DNA of 22,229 nt from Roseovarius sp. Lineage in GTDB: Bacteria; Pseudomonadota; Alphaproteobacteria; Rhodobacterales; Rhodobacteraceae. Shown here in pieces: positions 5,569 through 13,232 of the stretch (positions within the stretch are counted from its first letter, which is position 1; every line of letters begins with the position of its first letter). The notes under the pieces are model-generated. The model was given only the letters and a program-made list of their open reading frames with translations, ran no database searches and was not told the origin of the DNA. A program made the translations under genes and the position numbers. The stretch lies in contig JALQUE010000243.1 of NCBI GenBank assembly GCA_023260815.1, forward strand, positions 1 to 22,229, written 5' to 3'.

Positions 5569-6249
5569 ATGAAGACCGTTGGCATTTTGGGGGGGATGGG
5601 GCCAGAGGCCACCATTCTTCTGATGCAGAAGGTGCTGGATGCCGTGCCTGCGAAGGACGACGCGGATCACATTCCGCTGATCGTACACCAGAATCCACAA
5701 GTGCCAAGCCGGATCAAGGCGCTTATCGAAGGCACCGGCGACGATCCAGGGCCAGTCCTGATCCAGATGGCCCGCGATCTGGAGGCCGCGGGTGCGGCGG
5801 CGCTGGCGATGCCATGCAACACAGCGCATCATTACGCCGAGGTGGTCAAGCAGGCGAGCGATCTGCCATTTCTCGACATGCTGGACTTGACCGCGGCTGC
5901 GCTGGCGCGCGCGGGGGCACGGCGGATCGGCCTGCTTGCATCGCCTGCAACGCGACTGACGGGAGTGTTCGACGCGCCCTTTGCTGCGCATGGGCTGGAG
6001 CCGGTTTATTTGCCCGATGACAGCGAGCTGCTGTCGATCATCCGGGCTGTGAAGGCCGGGCAGGATCCCGAAGGCTTGGCGCCACGCCTGTCAGAGCAGG
6101 CCAATGCGCTTGTCGCAGAGGGGGCCGATCATCTGCTTGTCGCCTGCACCGAACTGTCGCTGCTGACGGATGCGCTGCCCCGGACCACGCCGTGGACGGA
6201 CAGCCTGGATTGCCTGGTATCGGGTATCGTGGTGTTCGCGCAGGGCTGA
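5569..6249 (+). CDS. Aspartate/glutamate racemase family protein
   Basis: The frame encodes 226 aa. The N-terminus KTVGILGGMGPEAT and the two catalytic cysteines, in MPCNTAHH and VACTELSLL, define the cofactor-independent two-Cys Asp/Glu racemase family. The enzymes interconvert L- and D-acidic amino acids, or related broad substrates, through a two-base mechanism. Both Cys are intact, so it should be active. The ATG at 5569 is preceded by AAGGA at about 10 bases. It lies 40 bp after the HisD-like gene on the same strand, suggesting one transcript and a shared pathway. It ends three bases from the convergent meaB stop. The exact amino acid is not deducible from sequence. Confidence 0.92.
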   Translation: MKTVGILGGMGPEATILLMQKVLDAVPAKDDADHIPLIVHQNPQVPSRIKALIEGTGDDPGPVLIQMARDLEAAGAAALAMPCNTAHHYAEVVKQASDLPFLDMLDLTAAALARAGARRIGLLASPATRLTGVFDAPFAAHGLEPVYLPDDSELLSIIRAVKAGQDPEGLAPRLSEQANALVAEGADHLLVACTELSLLTDALPRTTPWTDSLDCLVSGIVVFAQG

Positions 6250-6252
6250 GAC

Positions 6253-7254
6253 CTATCCTTGAAGGCCGTCCAGCAGGTCCTGCGCCGCCACTGTGGGCGT
6301 GATCGACCCTTCAGCGACACGGCAGGCGTAATCCTGCATCATGGCGCGCGCCTTCGGTGTGTCGAGTTGCGCCAGAAGACCGTTGCGCACTTCTTGCTCG
6401 AACCAATAGCGCGCCTGATCCTCGCGGCGGGCATCGAAAAAGCCGTTATCCCGCCGCCAGCCGATCAATGATGTCATCTCGTCCCATGCGGTTTGCAGCC
6501 CTTCTTGCTGCATGGCCGACACCATCATCGCCTTGGGGAACCCTTCGGGATCCTGAGGGCGTTTGCGCAGCAGGCGCAGGGCCCCAGCGTAATCGCTGCA
6601 GGTCCGTGTCGCGGCCGGCTTGAGATCGCCATCGGCCTTGTTCACAAGGATGATATCGGCAATTTCCATTATGCCCCGCTTGACGCCCTGCAACTCATCC
6701 CCGCCCGCAGGGGCCAGCAGCAGAACGAACAGATCCGACATTTCCGACACCACGGTTTCCGATTGCCCCACGCCCACGGTCTCGATCAGGACCACGTCGA
6801 AGCCTGCAGCTTCGCACAGGGTCACAGCCTCACGCGTGCGGCGCGCGACACCGCCCAGATGCGACCGCGATGGAGAGGGTCGGATAAAGGCATTCGGATC
6901 ACGGCTCAGTTCCTCCATGCGCGTCTTGTCACCAAGGATCGAGCCCCCCGACCGCGCGCTGGATGGATCAACCGCAAGCACCGCCACTGTCAGGCCCTGC
7001 CCCGTCAGCATCTTGCCGAAACTTTCGATGAATGTGGACTTGCCGACACCGGGCGTGCCCGACAGCCCGATACGGATCGCCTGACGGTTCGCGGTCTTCA
7101 GATGTTCGATCAATTGCACAGCCTGATCGCGGTGATCGGCACGCGAGCTTTCGATCAGGGTGATCGCGCGCGACAAGGCGCGACGATCGCCCGATGTGAT
7201 CGCTTGGCTGAGGGTCTCGATATCCATCGCGGCGGCAGGTCCATTGCTTTGCAT
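6253..7254 (-). CDS. meaB: Methylmalonyl-CoA mutase-associated GTPase MeaB (ArgK family)
   Basis: The frame encodes 333 aa from the ATG at 7254, chosen because AAGG lies 8 bases upstream; an ATG at 7269 would add five residues with poor spacing. The P-loop GTPGVGKST (66-74), VDPSS, GGSILGDKTRM, ETVGVGQSE (158-166) and the base-recognition NKAD are the G3E-type GTPase set of MeaB/ArgK. MeaB protects and gates B12 loading of methylmalonyl-CoA mutase, needed for propionate use and the ethylmalonyl-CoA pathway. No mutase gene is in the window. The older LAO/AO transport ATPase label for this family is misleading. It is divergent from hrpB with 98 bp between starts and convergent with the racemase. 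Confidence 0.94.
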   Translation of the reverse strand: MQSNGPAAAMDIETLSQAITSGDRRALSRAITLIESSRADHRDQAVQLIEHLKTANRQAIRIGLSGTPGVGKSTFIESFGKMLTGQGLTVAVLAVDPSSARSGGSILGDKTRMEELSRDPNAFIRPSPSRSHLGGVARRTREAVTLCEAAGFDVVLIETVGVGQSETVVSEMSDLFVLLLAPAGGDELQGVKRGIMEIADIILVNKADGDLKPAATRTCSDYAGALRLLRKRPQDPEGFPKAMMVSAMQQEGLQTAWDEMTSLIGWRRDNGFFDARREDQARYWFEQEVRNGLLAQLDTPKARAMMQDYACRVAEGSITPTVAAQDLLDGLQG

Positions 7255-7352
7255 ACTGAATGCCTTCATGCCTTGGCACGACCCGAATTGTCCAGAGTGG
7301 GCAACCAGAGGCAGCTATGGAAAAGCGGCGGGACTTGGTCGATAAGGCGAAC

Positions 7353-9809
7353 ATGTCCACGCGATTGCCCATCCATGACGCCATCGATCCGCTGATCGCA
7401 GCCCTTCGCGATCATGGCGGCGCGGTTCTACAGGCCCCACCCGGTGCCGGCAAGACCACCATTGTGCCGCTGGAGATGCTGGCGGCGGGCCTGACCACGG
7501 GCCGCATCCTCATGCTGGAACCGCGCCGCCTGGCCGCCCGCGCCGCAGCCGAGCGCATGGCGCAGAGCCTTGGCGAGGCGACGGGACACACCGTGGGATA
7601 CCGCGTGCGCGGCGAAGCCAAGGTTTCGCGCAGCACCCGCATCGACGTCGTGACCGAGGGCATCCTGACCCGCATGTTGCAATCGGACCCCGAGCTTACT
7701 GGCGTCGGCGCCGTCATTTTCGATGAATTCCATGAACGGTCTCTCAATGCCGATCTGGGGCTGGCCCTGTGTCTTGAAGTCCGCGAGGCGCTGCGTGCCG
7801 ACCTGATCCTGGTGGCCATGTCGGCCACGCTGGATGCGGCCCCTGTGGCCGGGCTCATGGGCGGGGTGCCGGTCATCACCTCGGAAGGGCGCAGTTTCCC
7901 GGTCGAGACCCGCTGGCTCGACCGCCCCACACCCAAAGAGCGACGCTTTGAGAATGCGGCGGCGGATCTGGTTCTCAGGGCGGTGGGGGAAACACAGGGC
8001 GGGGTGCTGGTTTTTTTGCCCGGCGAGGGCGAGATCCGGCGCGTCGAGGCGCTGATCGGGGATCGACTGCCGCCCGGCTGTCACGTGCGGCCGCTTTTTG
8101 GTGCCATGGACTTTGCCAAGCAGCGCACCGCGATCGCGCCGGTTGTGAACGGGCGCAAGATCGTGCTGGCGACGGCCATTGCGGAAACCTCGCTGACCAT
8201 CGAAGATATCCGCGTTGTGGTCGATTGCGGCCGGGCGCGGCGGGCGCGTTTTGATCCGGGCAGCGGCATGTCCCGGCTGGTGACCGAACCCGTCACCCGC
8301 GCCGAGGCGACGCAGCGCGCGGGCCGTGCGGGGCGGGTGGCTGAAGGTGTCTGCTACCGGATGTGGACCAAGGGCGAGGACGGCGCGCTGTCTGGCTATC
8401 CTCCAGCCGAGATCGACTCTGCGGATCTGTCGGGGCTGGCTCTGGAGTTGGCGGTCTGGGGTGCGGCACCGGGCGATCTTGCGTTTCTGACGCCGCCCAA
8501 TCCGGGCACCTTTGCCGAGGCGCAGGCGCTTTTGCGGATGCTGGGGGCGCTGGATGACGAGAACCGGATCACCGCGCATGGCAAGGCGATTGCCGCGCTT
8601 CCACTACACCCGAGGCTGGCGCATGTGATGGCCTTGGCCGGGGCGCAAGCGGCACAGCTGGCAGCACTTCTATCAGATCGTGATCCCCTCCCACGGAGTG
8701 CGCCCGTTGATCTGACCTTGCGGCTCATGGCGGTGCGCGATCCAAAGGGCTATGCGCAGCGGCAATCGCATGTCGCCAATCGTGGCGCGCTGGAGCGGAT
8801 ACGAACCGAAGCCAAGCGCCTTGCACGTCAGGCCAGCAAGAAACCTGCAAACCCCTTCAGCGATGCTGAAATGGCCGCGCTTGCCTATCCAGACCGGGTC
8901 GGGATGCGGCGCAAGGGGGATGCGCCGCGCTATGTTCTTTCGGGCGGAAAGGGCGCGGTGATGCCCGAGGGCGATGATCTGTCGGTTGCAAGGTTGATCG
9001 TGGCGACCGATCTTGACGGCAACCCCCGAGACGCCCGCATCCGGCAGGCAATCCAGATCAGCGAAGCCGAGATCCGGGCGCTTTTCCAAGATCAGATCAA
9101 TTGGCAAGATGTCTGTCTTTGGGACCGGCGCGACCGCAAGGTGATCGCGCGGCAACAAGAACGCTTCGGCGCGCTGGTTCTGGATGACCGTGTGTGGAAA
9201 ACCGCCCCCCGCGAGGCCATGGCGCGTGCCATGCTGGATGGCGTCCGCGATCTGGGACTGATCTGGAGCGACGCTGCGAAACGCTTTGCGGCACGGGTGG
9301 ACCTGCTGCGTGGCACGAGGACGGATTTGCCGGACATGACCGAGGCCGCGCTTCTGGAGAGCCTGGAGGATTGGTTGCTGCCGTATCTGGCAGAGGTCAG
9401 AACCGCACAGGACTGGAAACGTTTTGACATGCTGGATGCGCTGCGGGCGCGGCTGGATTTCGACCAGATGCAGTTTCTCGATCAAAACGCACCCGCTCAT
9501 TTCACGACGCCCCTGGGCCGGAAAATACCGATCGATTATGCGGGTGAGGCCCCCGAGATTCAGTTGCGCCTACAAGAAATGTTCGGCCAGACGATCCACC
9601 CCCATGTCGGACGCACACCTTTGCGGGTCACTCTGTTGTCGCCCGCGGGCAGGCCAGTGCAGACAACAACGGATATTCCGGGTTTCTGGGCCACAAGTTA
9701 CGCCGATGTCCGCAAGGATATGCGCGGCAGGTATCCAAAACATCCATGGCCCGAAGACCCGACCAAAGCCGACCCGACATTGCGCGCAAACCGTCGAAAC
9801 GGGGCGTGA
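7353..9809 (+). CDS. hrpB: ATP-dependent helicase HrpB
   Basis: The frame encodes 818 aa, the usual HrpB length. Domains in order: RecA1 with Walker A APPGAGKTT (28-36), EPRRLAARA (56-64), DEFHERS (124-130, the HrpB variant of the DExH box) and SAT (157-159); RecA2 with FLPGEGEIRR, TAIAETSLTI and QRAGRAGR; a helicase-associated domain; and an HrpB-specific C-terminal region rich in Trp and Arg. The start at 7353 gives the family N-terminus MSTRLPI and has AAGG five bases upstream; an in-frame ATG at 7317 is possible. HrpB is a DEAH/RHA-like helicase whose substrate in bacteria is not well defined. It is cytosolic and not essential in studied species. The next gene is 72 bp away. Confidence 0.96.
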   Translation: MSTRLPIHDAIDPLIAALRDHGGAVLQAPPGAGKTTIVPLEMLAAGLTTGRILMLEPRRLAARAAAERMAQSLGEATGHTVGYRVRGEAKVSRSTRIDVVTEGILTRMLQSDPELTGVGAVIFDEFHERSLNADLGLALCLEVREALRADLILVAMSATLDAAPVAGLMGGVPVITSEGRSFPVETRWLDRPTPKERRFENAAADLVLRAVGETQGGVLVFLPGEGEIRRVEALIGDRLPPGCHVRPLFGAMDFAKQRTAIAPVVNGRKIVLATAIAETSLTIEDIRVVVDCGRARRARFDPGSGMSRLVTEPVTRAEATQRAGRAGRVAEGVCYRMWTKGEDGALSGYPPAEIDSADLSGLALELAVWGAAPGDLAFLTPPNPGTFAEAQALLRMLGALDDENRITAHGKAIAALPLHPRLAHVMALAGAQAAQLAALLSDRDPLPRSAPVDLTLRLMAVRDPKGYAQRQSHVANRGALERIRTEAKRLARQASKKPANPFSDAEMAALAYPDRVGMRRKGDAPRYVLSGGKGAVMPEGDDLSVARLIVATDLDGNPRDARIRQAIQISEAEIRALFQDQINWQDVCLWDRRDRKVIARQQERFGALVLDDRVWKTAPREAMARAMLDGVRDLGLIWSDAAKRFAARVDLLRGTRTDLPDMTEAALLESLEDWLLPYLAEVRTAQDWKRFDMLDALRARLDFDQMQFLDQNAPAHFTTPLGRKIPIDYAGEAPEIQLRLQEMFGQTIHPHVGRTPLRVTLLSPAGRPVQTTTDIPGFWATSYADVRKDMRGRYPKHPWPEDPTKADPTLRANRRNGA

Positions 9810-9810
9810 A

Positions 9811-9838
9811 TTGTAATTTGCGCCGTATCGCATATATT
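9811..9838 (+). promoter_or_regulatory. Candidate promoter of the Nudix gene
   Basis: An AT-rich patch unlike its surroundings separates hrpB from the Nudix gene. TTGTAA (9811-9816), a 16-bp spacer and TATATT (9833-9838) fit a sigma-70 promoter, with a start near 9845 and a leader of about 37 nt. No clear hrpB terminator is seen. Confidence 0.4.
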
Positions 9839-9881
9839 GTTTGCATAAAAACAACGAAAATCGAGCAGGTACGGTACTCAC

Positions 9882-10340
9882 ATGATTGAAGGTATGAAAA
9901 AAGCGTGGTCAGGCGTCCTACAGCCGTTTTTTCGTCTCCCGGAAGAAGAACAGTCGGCGGCCCTGTGCTGCCGGACCGGCGCCGAAGGGACCGAGGTTCT
10001 GCTGATCACCAGCCGCGACACCGGGAGATGGATTTTACCAAAGGGCTGGCTGGAAAAGGGCATGTCCCCTGCGCAATCCGCACAGAAAGAAGCGTGGGAG
10101 GAGGCCGGGGTCAAATCCGGCGTTTTGCACGAGACCGGCCTGGGCAAGTTTTGCTATGAAAAATCTGCCGATGATGGCTGCGATCTGCTCGTCGAGGTAG
10201 AGGTGTTCCGCTTGGATGTGACCGAGCTTTCCGACGCCTTTCCCGAAGCGCATGAACGGCAGCGCGCATGGTTTCGGCCCGCCGACGCCGCCGAGGCCGT
10301 TCAGGAGGCGGGTCTTAGGAAAATTCTTCTAGCGCTTTAA
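9882..10340 (+). CDS. Nudix hydrolase
   Basis: The frame encodes 152 aa. The Nudix box spans Gly55-Val77: GWLEKGMSPAQSAQ then KEAWEEAGV. The metal-binding KE..EE core is intact, but the first box Glu is Met61 and the usual Arg is Lys69. The preceding RWILPKGW resembles diphosphoinositol-polyphosphate/diadenosine-polyphosphate hydrolases (DIPP/Aps type), which tolerate such changes. It should hydrolyse a nucleoside or polyphosphate diphosphate in the cytosol; the substrate is unknown. The ribosome-binding site is poor (an AGG 13 bases before the ATG at 9882). It is preceded by an AT-rich candidate promoter and followed by two hairpins facing argF. Confidence 0.88.
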   Translation: MIEGMKKAWSGVLQPFFRLPEEEQSAALCCRTGAEGTEVLLITSRDTGRWILPKGWLEKGMSPAQSAQKEAWEEAGVKSGVLHETGLGKFCYEKSADDGCDLLVEVEVFRLDVTELSDAFPEAHERQRAWFRPADAAEAVQEAGLRKILLAL

Positions 10341-10360
10341 TCGCGCCTCTACGCATGATC

Positions 10361-10384
10361 CCGCGCTCCAGAACCGCAGCGCGG
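10361..10384 (+). terminator. Hairpin downstream of the Nudix gene
   Basis: A 7-bp stem, CCGCGCT (10361-10367) with AGCGCGG (10378-10384), and a 10-base loop lie 20 bp after the Nudix stop. Only a weak T-containing stretch (GCTTTGTTGT) follows 11 bases later, so it may be a Rho-assisted end. Confidence 0.4.
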
Positions 10385-10404
10385 TGATGAGGGCGCTTTG
10401 TTGT

Positions 10405-10427
10405 GGCGGCCCAAGACATGGGCCGCC
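10405..10427 (-). terminator. Hairpin downstream of argF
   Basis: An 8-bp perfect stem, GGCGGCCC (10405-10412) and GGGCCGCC (10420-10427), with a 7-base loop lies 8 bp past the argF stop in the convergent interval. No T-run follows on either strand. Confidence 0.5.
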
Positions 10428-10435
10428 CCGTGATA

Positions 10436-11362
10436 TCAGGCGTCCAGACACCAGCGCATGATGGCTTTCTGGGCGTGGAGACGGTTTTCAGCCTCGTCCC
10501 AGATGACAGAATTCGGTCCATCCATGACCTGACTGGTGACTTCTTCCTCACGATGGGCGGGCAGACAGTGCATGAACAGGGCATCCGGCTTGGCATGGGC
10601 CATCAACTCATCGTTCACCTGATAGGGGCGCAGCATGTTGTGCCGCCGCTCCTTGGTGGATTGGCTGTCATGCATGCTGACCCATGTGTCGGTGACCACC
10701 AGATCGGCGCCTGTCACCGCTTTGACCGGGTCACGTTCGATCTGGATGCTGCTGCCTTTCTGGCGGGCGAAACCCACGAATGCGTCTTCGGGATCAAGCT
10801 GCGCGGGTCCGGTGAAGGTCACGTCGAAACCGAACTGCCCCGCCGCCTGCAGGAAGGATGCGCAGACATTGTTGCCATCGCCGGACCAGACCACCTTGCG
10901 GCCCGCGATCGGCCCGCGATGTTCCTCGTAGGTCAGGATGTCGGCCATGATCTGACAGGGATGGGTCCGGTTGGTCAGACCGTTGATCACTGGCACATCC
11001 GCATATTCCGCCATTTCGATCAGGACCGATTCATCAAAGGTCCGGATCATGATCAGATCGACATAACGACTGAGCACACGGGCGGTGTCAGCGATGGTTT
11101 CGCCATGGCCAAGCTGCATGTCAGCCCCTGAAAGCACCATTGTCTGACCGCCCATCTGCCGCACGCCGACATCAAAGCTGACCCGTGTCCGGGTTGACGG
11201 TTTTTCGAAGATCAAAGCCACCATGCGCCCCGCCAAAGGCTGCTCGTCATCGGTTGCACCGCGCGGACGGCCCTTGCGCGCGTCCTTCATGGCTTTTGCC
11301 GTGTCGACGATCTGCCGCAGCGCTGCGGGATCGGTTTTATGGATATCGAGGAAATTGTTCAT
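10436..11362 (-). CDS. argF: Ornithine carbamoyltransferase
   Basis: The frame encodes 308 aa beginning MNNFLDIHKTD at 11362, the family N-terminus; AAGG lies about 10 bases upstream, and the 12-residue extension to 11398 is rejected. The carbamoyl-phosphate loop STRTR (56-60), HPCQ (134-137), the ornithine-binding DTWVSMHD (225-232) and HCLPAHR (265-271, with the catalytic Cys) are all present. It makes citrulline from ornithine and carbamoyl phosphate, the sixth step of arginine synthesis, as a cytosolic trimer. It follows argD by 102 bp on the same strand, which suggests an argD-argF operon. The HCLPAHR Cys and the SMHD ornithine motif exclude aspartate carbamoyltransferase. Confidence 0.97.
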   Translation of the reverse strand: MNNFLDIHKTDPAALRQIVDTAKAMKDARKGRPRGATDDEQPLAGRMVALIFEKPSTRTRVSFDVGVRQMGGQTMVLSGADMQLGHGETIADTARVLSRYVDLIMIRTFDESVLIEMAEYADVPVINGLTNRTHPCQIMADILTYEEHRGPIAGRKVVWSGDGNNVCASFLQAAGQFGFDVTFTGPAQLDPEDAFVGFARQKGSSIQIERDPVKAVTGADLVVTDTWVSMHDSQSTKERRHNMLRPYQVNDELMAHAKPDALFMHCLPAHREEEVTSQVMDGPNSVIWDEAENRLHAQKAIMRWCLDA

Positions 11363-11464
11363 CTCGTTCAGACCTTGAGTGAGGGGAAGGCAGCGCACGG
11401 TCCAGTTGCGGATCGCAGTCGGAGTGGCGCCTCTATCCCCGGACTAATGCAAAGCGCCCGATGA

Positions 11465-12649
11465 TCAGGACGCCATTCTGGTTTCGACCGCGGCAGCGGC
11501 GGTTTCGAGGCGCGACAGCGCCTCGGAGATATCCGCGTCACTGAGGTTGAGAGGCGGCAAAAGTCGGACCACGTTGTCGGCGGCCGGCACGGTGATCACC
11601 TTGGCGTCATAGCCTGCCGCGACCACATCTGTATTGGCCACCTTGCATTTCAGACCGATCATCAAGCCCGCACCGCGCACGCCCTCGAAGACATCCGGGT
11701 GGCTGGCAACCAGCCCTTCGAGACCTTGGCGAAGTTGCCCCGCCTTGGCGTTGACCGCCTTCAGGAAGTCCGGGTCAGCCACGATATCCATGACTTTGGC
11801 ACCCACAGCACAGGCCAGAGGGTTTCCGCCATAGGTCGACCCGTGGGTGCCAGCCGTCATACCGCTGGCGGCCTCTTGAGTGGCCAGCACCGCGCCAAGC
11901 GGAAACCCCCCGCCGATCCCCTTGGCGACCATCATGATGTCAGGCTCGATTCCCGCCCATTCATGCGCAAAGAGCTTTCCAGTACGGCCCATCCCGCATT
12001 GCACCTCGTCAAAGATCAACAAGATGCCTTTTTCGTCGCACAGATCACGCAAGCCCTTGAGGCATTGATCCGGCACCGGGCGAATGCCGCCCTCGCCTTG
12101 AACCGGCTCGATCAGGATCGCGGCGGTGGTGTCGCTGATAGCGGCATGAAGCCCGTCGTGATCCCCCCATGCGACCTGAGAGAAGCCAGGAAGAAGAGGA
12201 CCGAACCCTTTGACCATCTTTTCGGATCCGGCAGCCGCAATCGCGGCATGGGACCGGCCATGGAACGCGCCTTCGAAGGCGATTATGCCGATCCGGTCGG
12301 GTTGACCTTTGTCGTAGAAATACTTGCGGGCCATCTTGACGGCCAACTCGCAGGATTCAGTGCCGGAATTGGTGAAAAACACTGTATCGGCAAAGGTCGC
12401 ATCCACCAACTTGTCAGCCAGCGCCTGCTGCTGCGGGATGTTATAGAGGTTCGATGTATGCCACAGCTTGCCCGCCTGCTCGGTCAGCGCCGAGATCAGT
12501 GCCGGGTGCGCATGGCCAAGCGCGTTCACCGCGATTCCCGCGCCCAAATCCAGAAATCGGCGCCCATCCGCTTCGACCAGCCAACTGCCTTCGCCCTTGA
12601 CGAAAGTCAGCGGCGCCCGGTTGTATGTGGGTAGAACGGACGGAAACAT
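11465..12649 (-). CDS. argD: Acetylornithine aminotransferase
   Basis: The frame encodes 394 aa, a class-III PLP aminotransferase. SGTES (95-99) holds the PLP phosphate, FDEVQCGMGRTG (213-224) includes the Asp that contacts the pyridine nitrogen, and Lys243 in AKGIGGGFPLGA forms the Schiff base. The start MFPSVLPTYNRAPL at 12649 has AAAGGA with 7-base spacing; the longer frame to 12700 has no family support. It converts N-acetylglutamate semialdehyde to N-acetylornithine and may also serve in lysine synthesis as succinyl-diaminopimelate aminotransferase. It is the first gene of the argD-argF unit. Close relatives include ornithine and GABA aminotransferases, but length and argF linkage favour ArgD. 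Confidence 0.95.
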   Translation of the reverse strand: MFPSVLPTYNRAPLTFVKGEGSWLVEADGRRFLDLGAGIAVNALGHAHPALISALTEQAGKLWHTSNLYNIPQQQALADKLVDATFADTVFFTNSGTESCELAVKMARKYFYDKGQPDRIGIIAFEGAFHGRSHAAIAAAGSEKMVKGFGPLLPGFSQVAWGDHDGLHAAISDTTAAILIEPVQGEGGIRPVPDQCLKGLRDLCDEKGILLIFDEVQCGMGRTGKLFAHEWAGIEPDIMMVAKGIGGGFPLGAVLATQEAASGMTAGTHGSTYGGNPLACAVGAKVMDIVADPDFLKAVNAKAGQLRQGLEGLVASHPDVFEGVRGAGLMIGLKCKVANTDVVAAGYDAKVITVPAADNVVRLLPPLNLSDADISEALSRLETAAAAVETRMAS

Positions 12650-12676
12650 GTGGGTATCCTTTATTAAGAAGCCCTT

Positions 12677-12705
12677 TGAGTGCCTTAGAGGCGCGGGCAA
12701 GTCAA
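12677..12705 (-). promoter_or_regulatory. Candidate promoter of argD-argF
   Basis: On the minus strand TTGACT (12705-12700), 17 bp, then CACTCA (12682-12677). The -35 is nearly perfect and the -10 is poor, a pattern tolerated in alphaproteobacteria. The start would be near 12670, giving a leader of about 20 nt that contains the AAAGGA ribosome site. Confidence 0.45.
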
Positions 12706-12723
12706 TGTTTCAGGAAGGGGAAC

Positions 12724-12780
12724 GGCGCAAAGCGCCAAAGATCGCAAACGGGGACGTCGGACGCGTCAGCGTCCTCGTCG
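12724..12780. repeat. Small inverted repeats upstream of argD
   Basis: GGCGC-AAA-GCGCC (12724-12736) and GGACGC-GTCA-GCGTCC (12759-12774, extended by GAC/GTC on both sides) lie in the 256-bp gap 12650-12905. They are upstream of the candidate argD promoter. No gene was seen in this gap. A role as operator or attenuator is not supported beyond position. Confidence 0.35.
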
Positions 12781-12848
12781 GGTCGTGGAATATGTGCTTG
12801 GTGCGATCATGATCGGCGTTTAGCGGGTTCTTGCCGCAACGTGAAGTG

Positions 12849-12872
12849 AAAAACCGAAAGCGGCGCCCGCCG
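12849..12872 (-). terminator. Probable terminator after the coiled-coil gene
   Basis: On the minus strand, CGGC-GGGC-GCCG (12872-12861) is followed by a T-rich tract, CTTTCGGTTTTT (12860-12849), about 35 bp beyond the stop of the 108-aa gene. A short stem with a moderate T-run is a plausible end for the ubiA/ompA-like transcript. Confidence 0.42.
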
Positions 12873-12905
12873 TCCACAAACCGATGCGCGCCGACAGTCC
12901 CAATC

Positions 12906-13232
12906 TCAGCCTGATGTCACGCGTTCAAGATGAGTGCGCAATTGTTCGGCCTCATACCGGGCTTCGCGCAGACCGTCCATCGTGGCAGCCAGTTCGGCCT
13001 CGGATTGAGCGAGTTGATTGGTCAACTCGGCCTCGCGCTGCTGGAGGTATGTGATGGCCTGATCGCGGGTTTCCTCGGCCTCGTGCAACTCTTGCGCAAG
13101 GCGCTCCAGCTCACCGACATCGGACTGGTTCACGCGGATGAAGCGATGCACCAGCCAATTGGCGAACCACCCCATGCAGAAAGCCACGAACAGGATGATC
13201 GCGGTGGCGATGATAAACTCAGTTCTGTTCAT
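12906..13232 (-). CDS. Membrane-anchored coiled-coil protein of unknown function
   Basis: The frame encodes 108 aa. One transmembrane helix (about residues 6-28, FIIATAIILFVAFCMGWFA) is followed by a long, Glu/Gln/Ala/Arg-rich helix (about 38-106) with Leu-spaced heptads, typical of a coiled coil. Topology is probably a short N-terminus, then a cytosolic or periplasmic coil; the Arg/His after the helix (HRFIR) suggests the coil is cytoplasmic. The gene overlaps the 3' end of the OmpA-family gene by 14 bp, which implies translational coupling and a joint role at the envelope. I do not recognise a named family. It could be a scaffold or partner of the OmpA-like protein. Confidence 0.75.
   Translation of the reverse strand: MNRTEFIIATAIILFVAFCMGWFANWLVHRFIRVNQSDVGELERLAQELHEAEETRDQAITYLQQREAELTNQLAQSEAELAATMDGLREARYEAEQLRTHLERVTSG

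Noticed and set aside
4386..5615. 409-aa minus-strand frame opposite the HisD-like gene
   Set aside because: It is a shadow of a conserved enzyme; no motifs and a composition typical of antisense frames.
7428..8579. 383-aa minus-strand frame inside hrpB
   Set aside because: The sense frame holds every helicase motif; the antisense frame holds none.
10436..12649. Catabolic arginine deiminase-type carbamoyltransferase
   Set aside because: No arcA or arcC nearby; linkage to argD favours biosynthesis.
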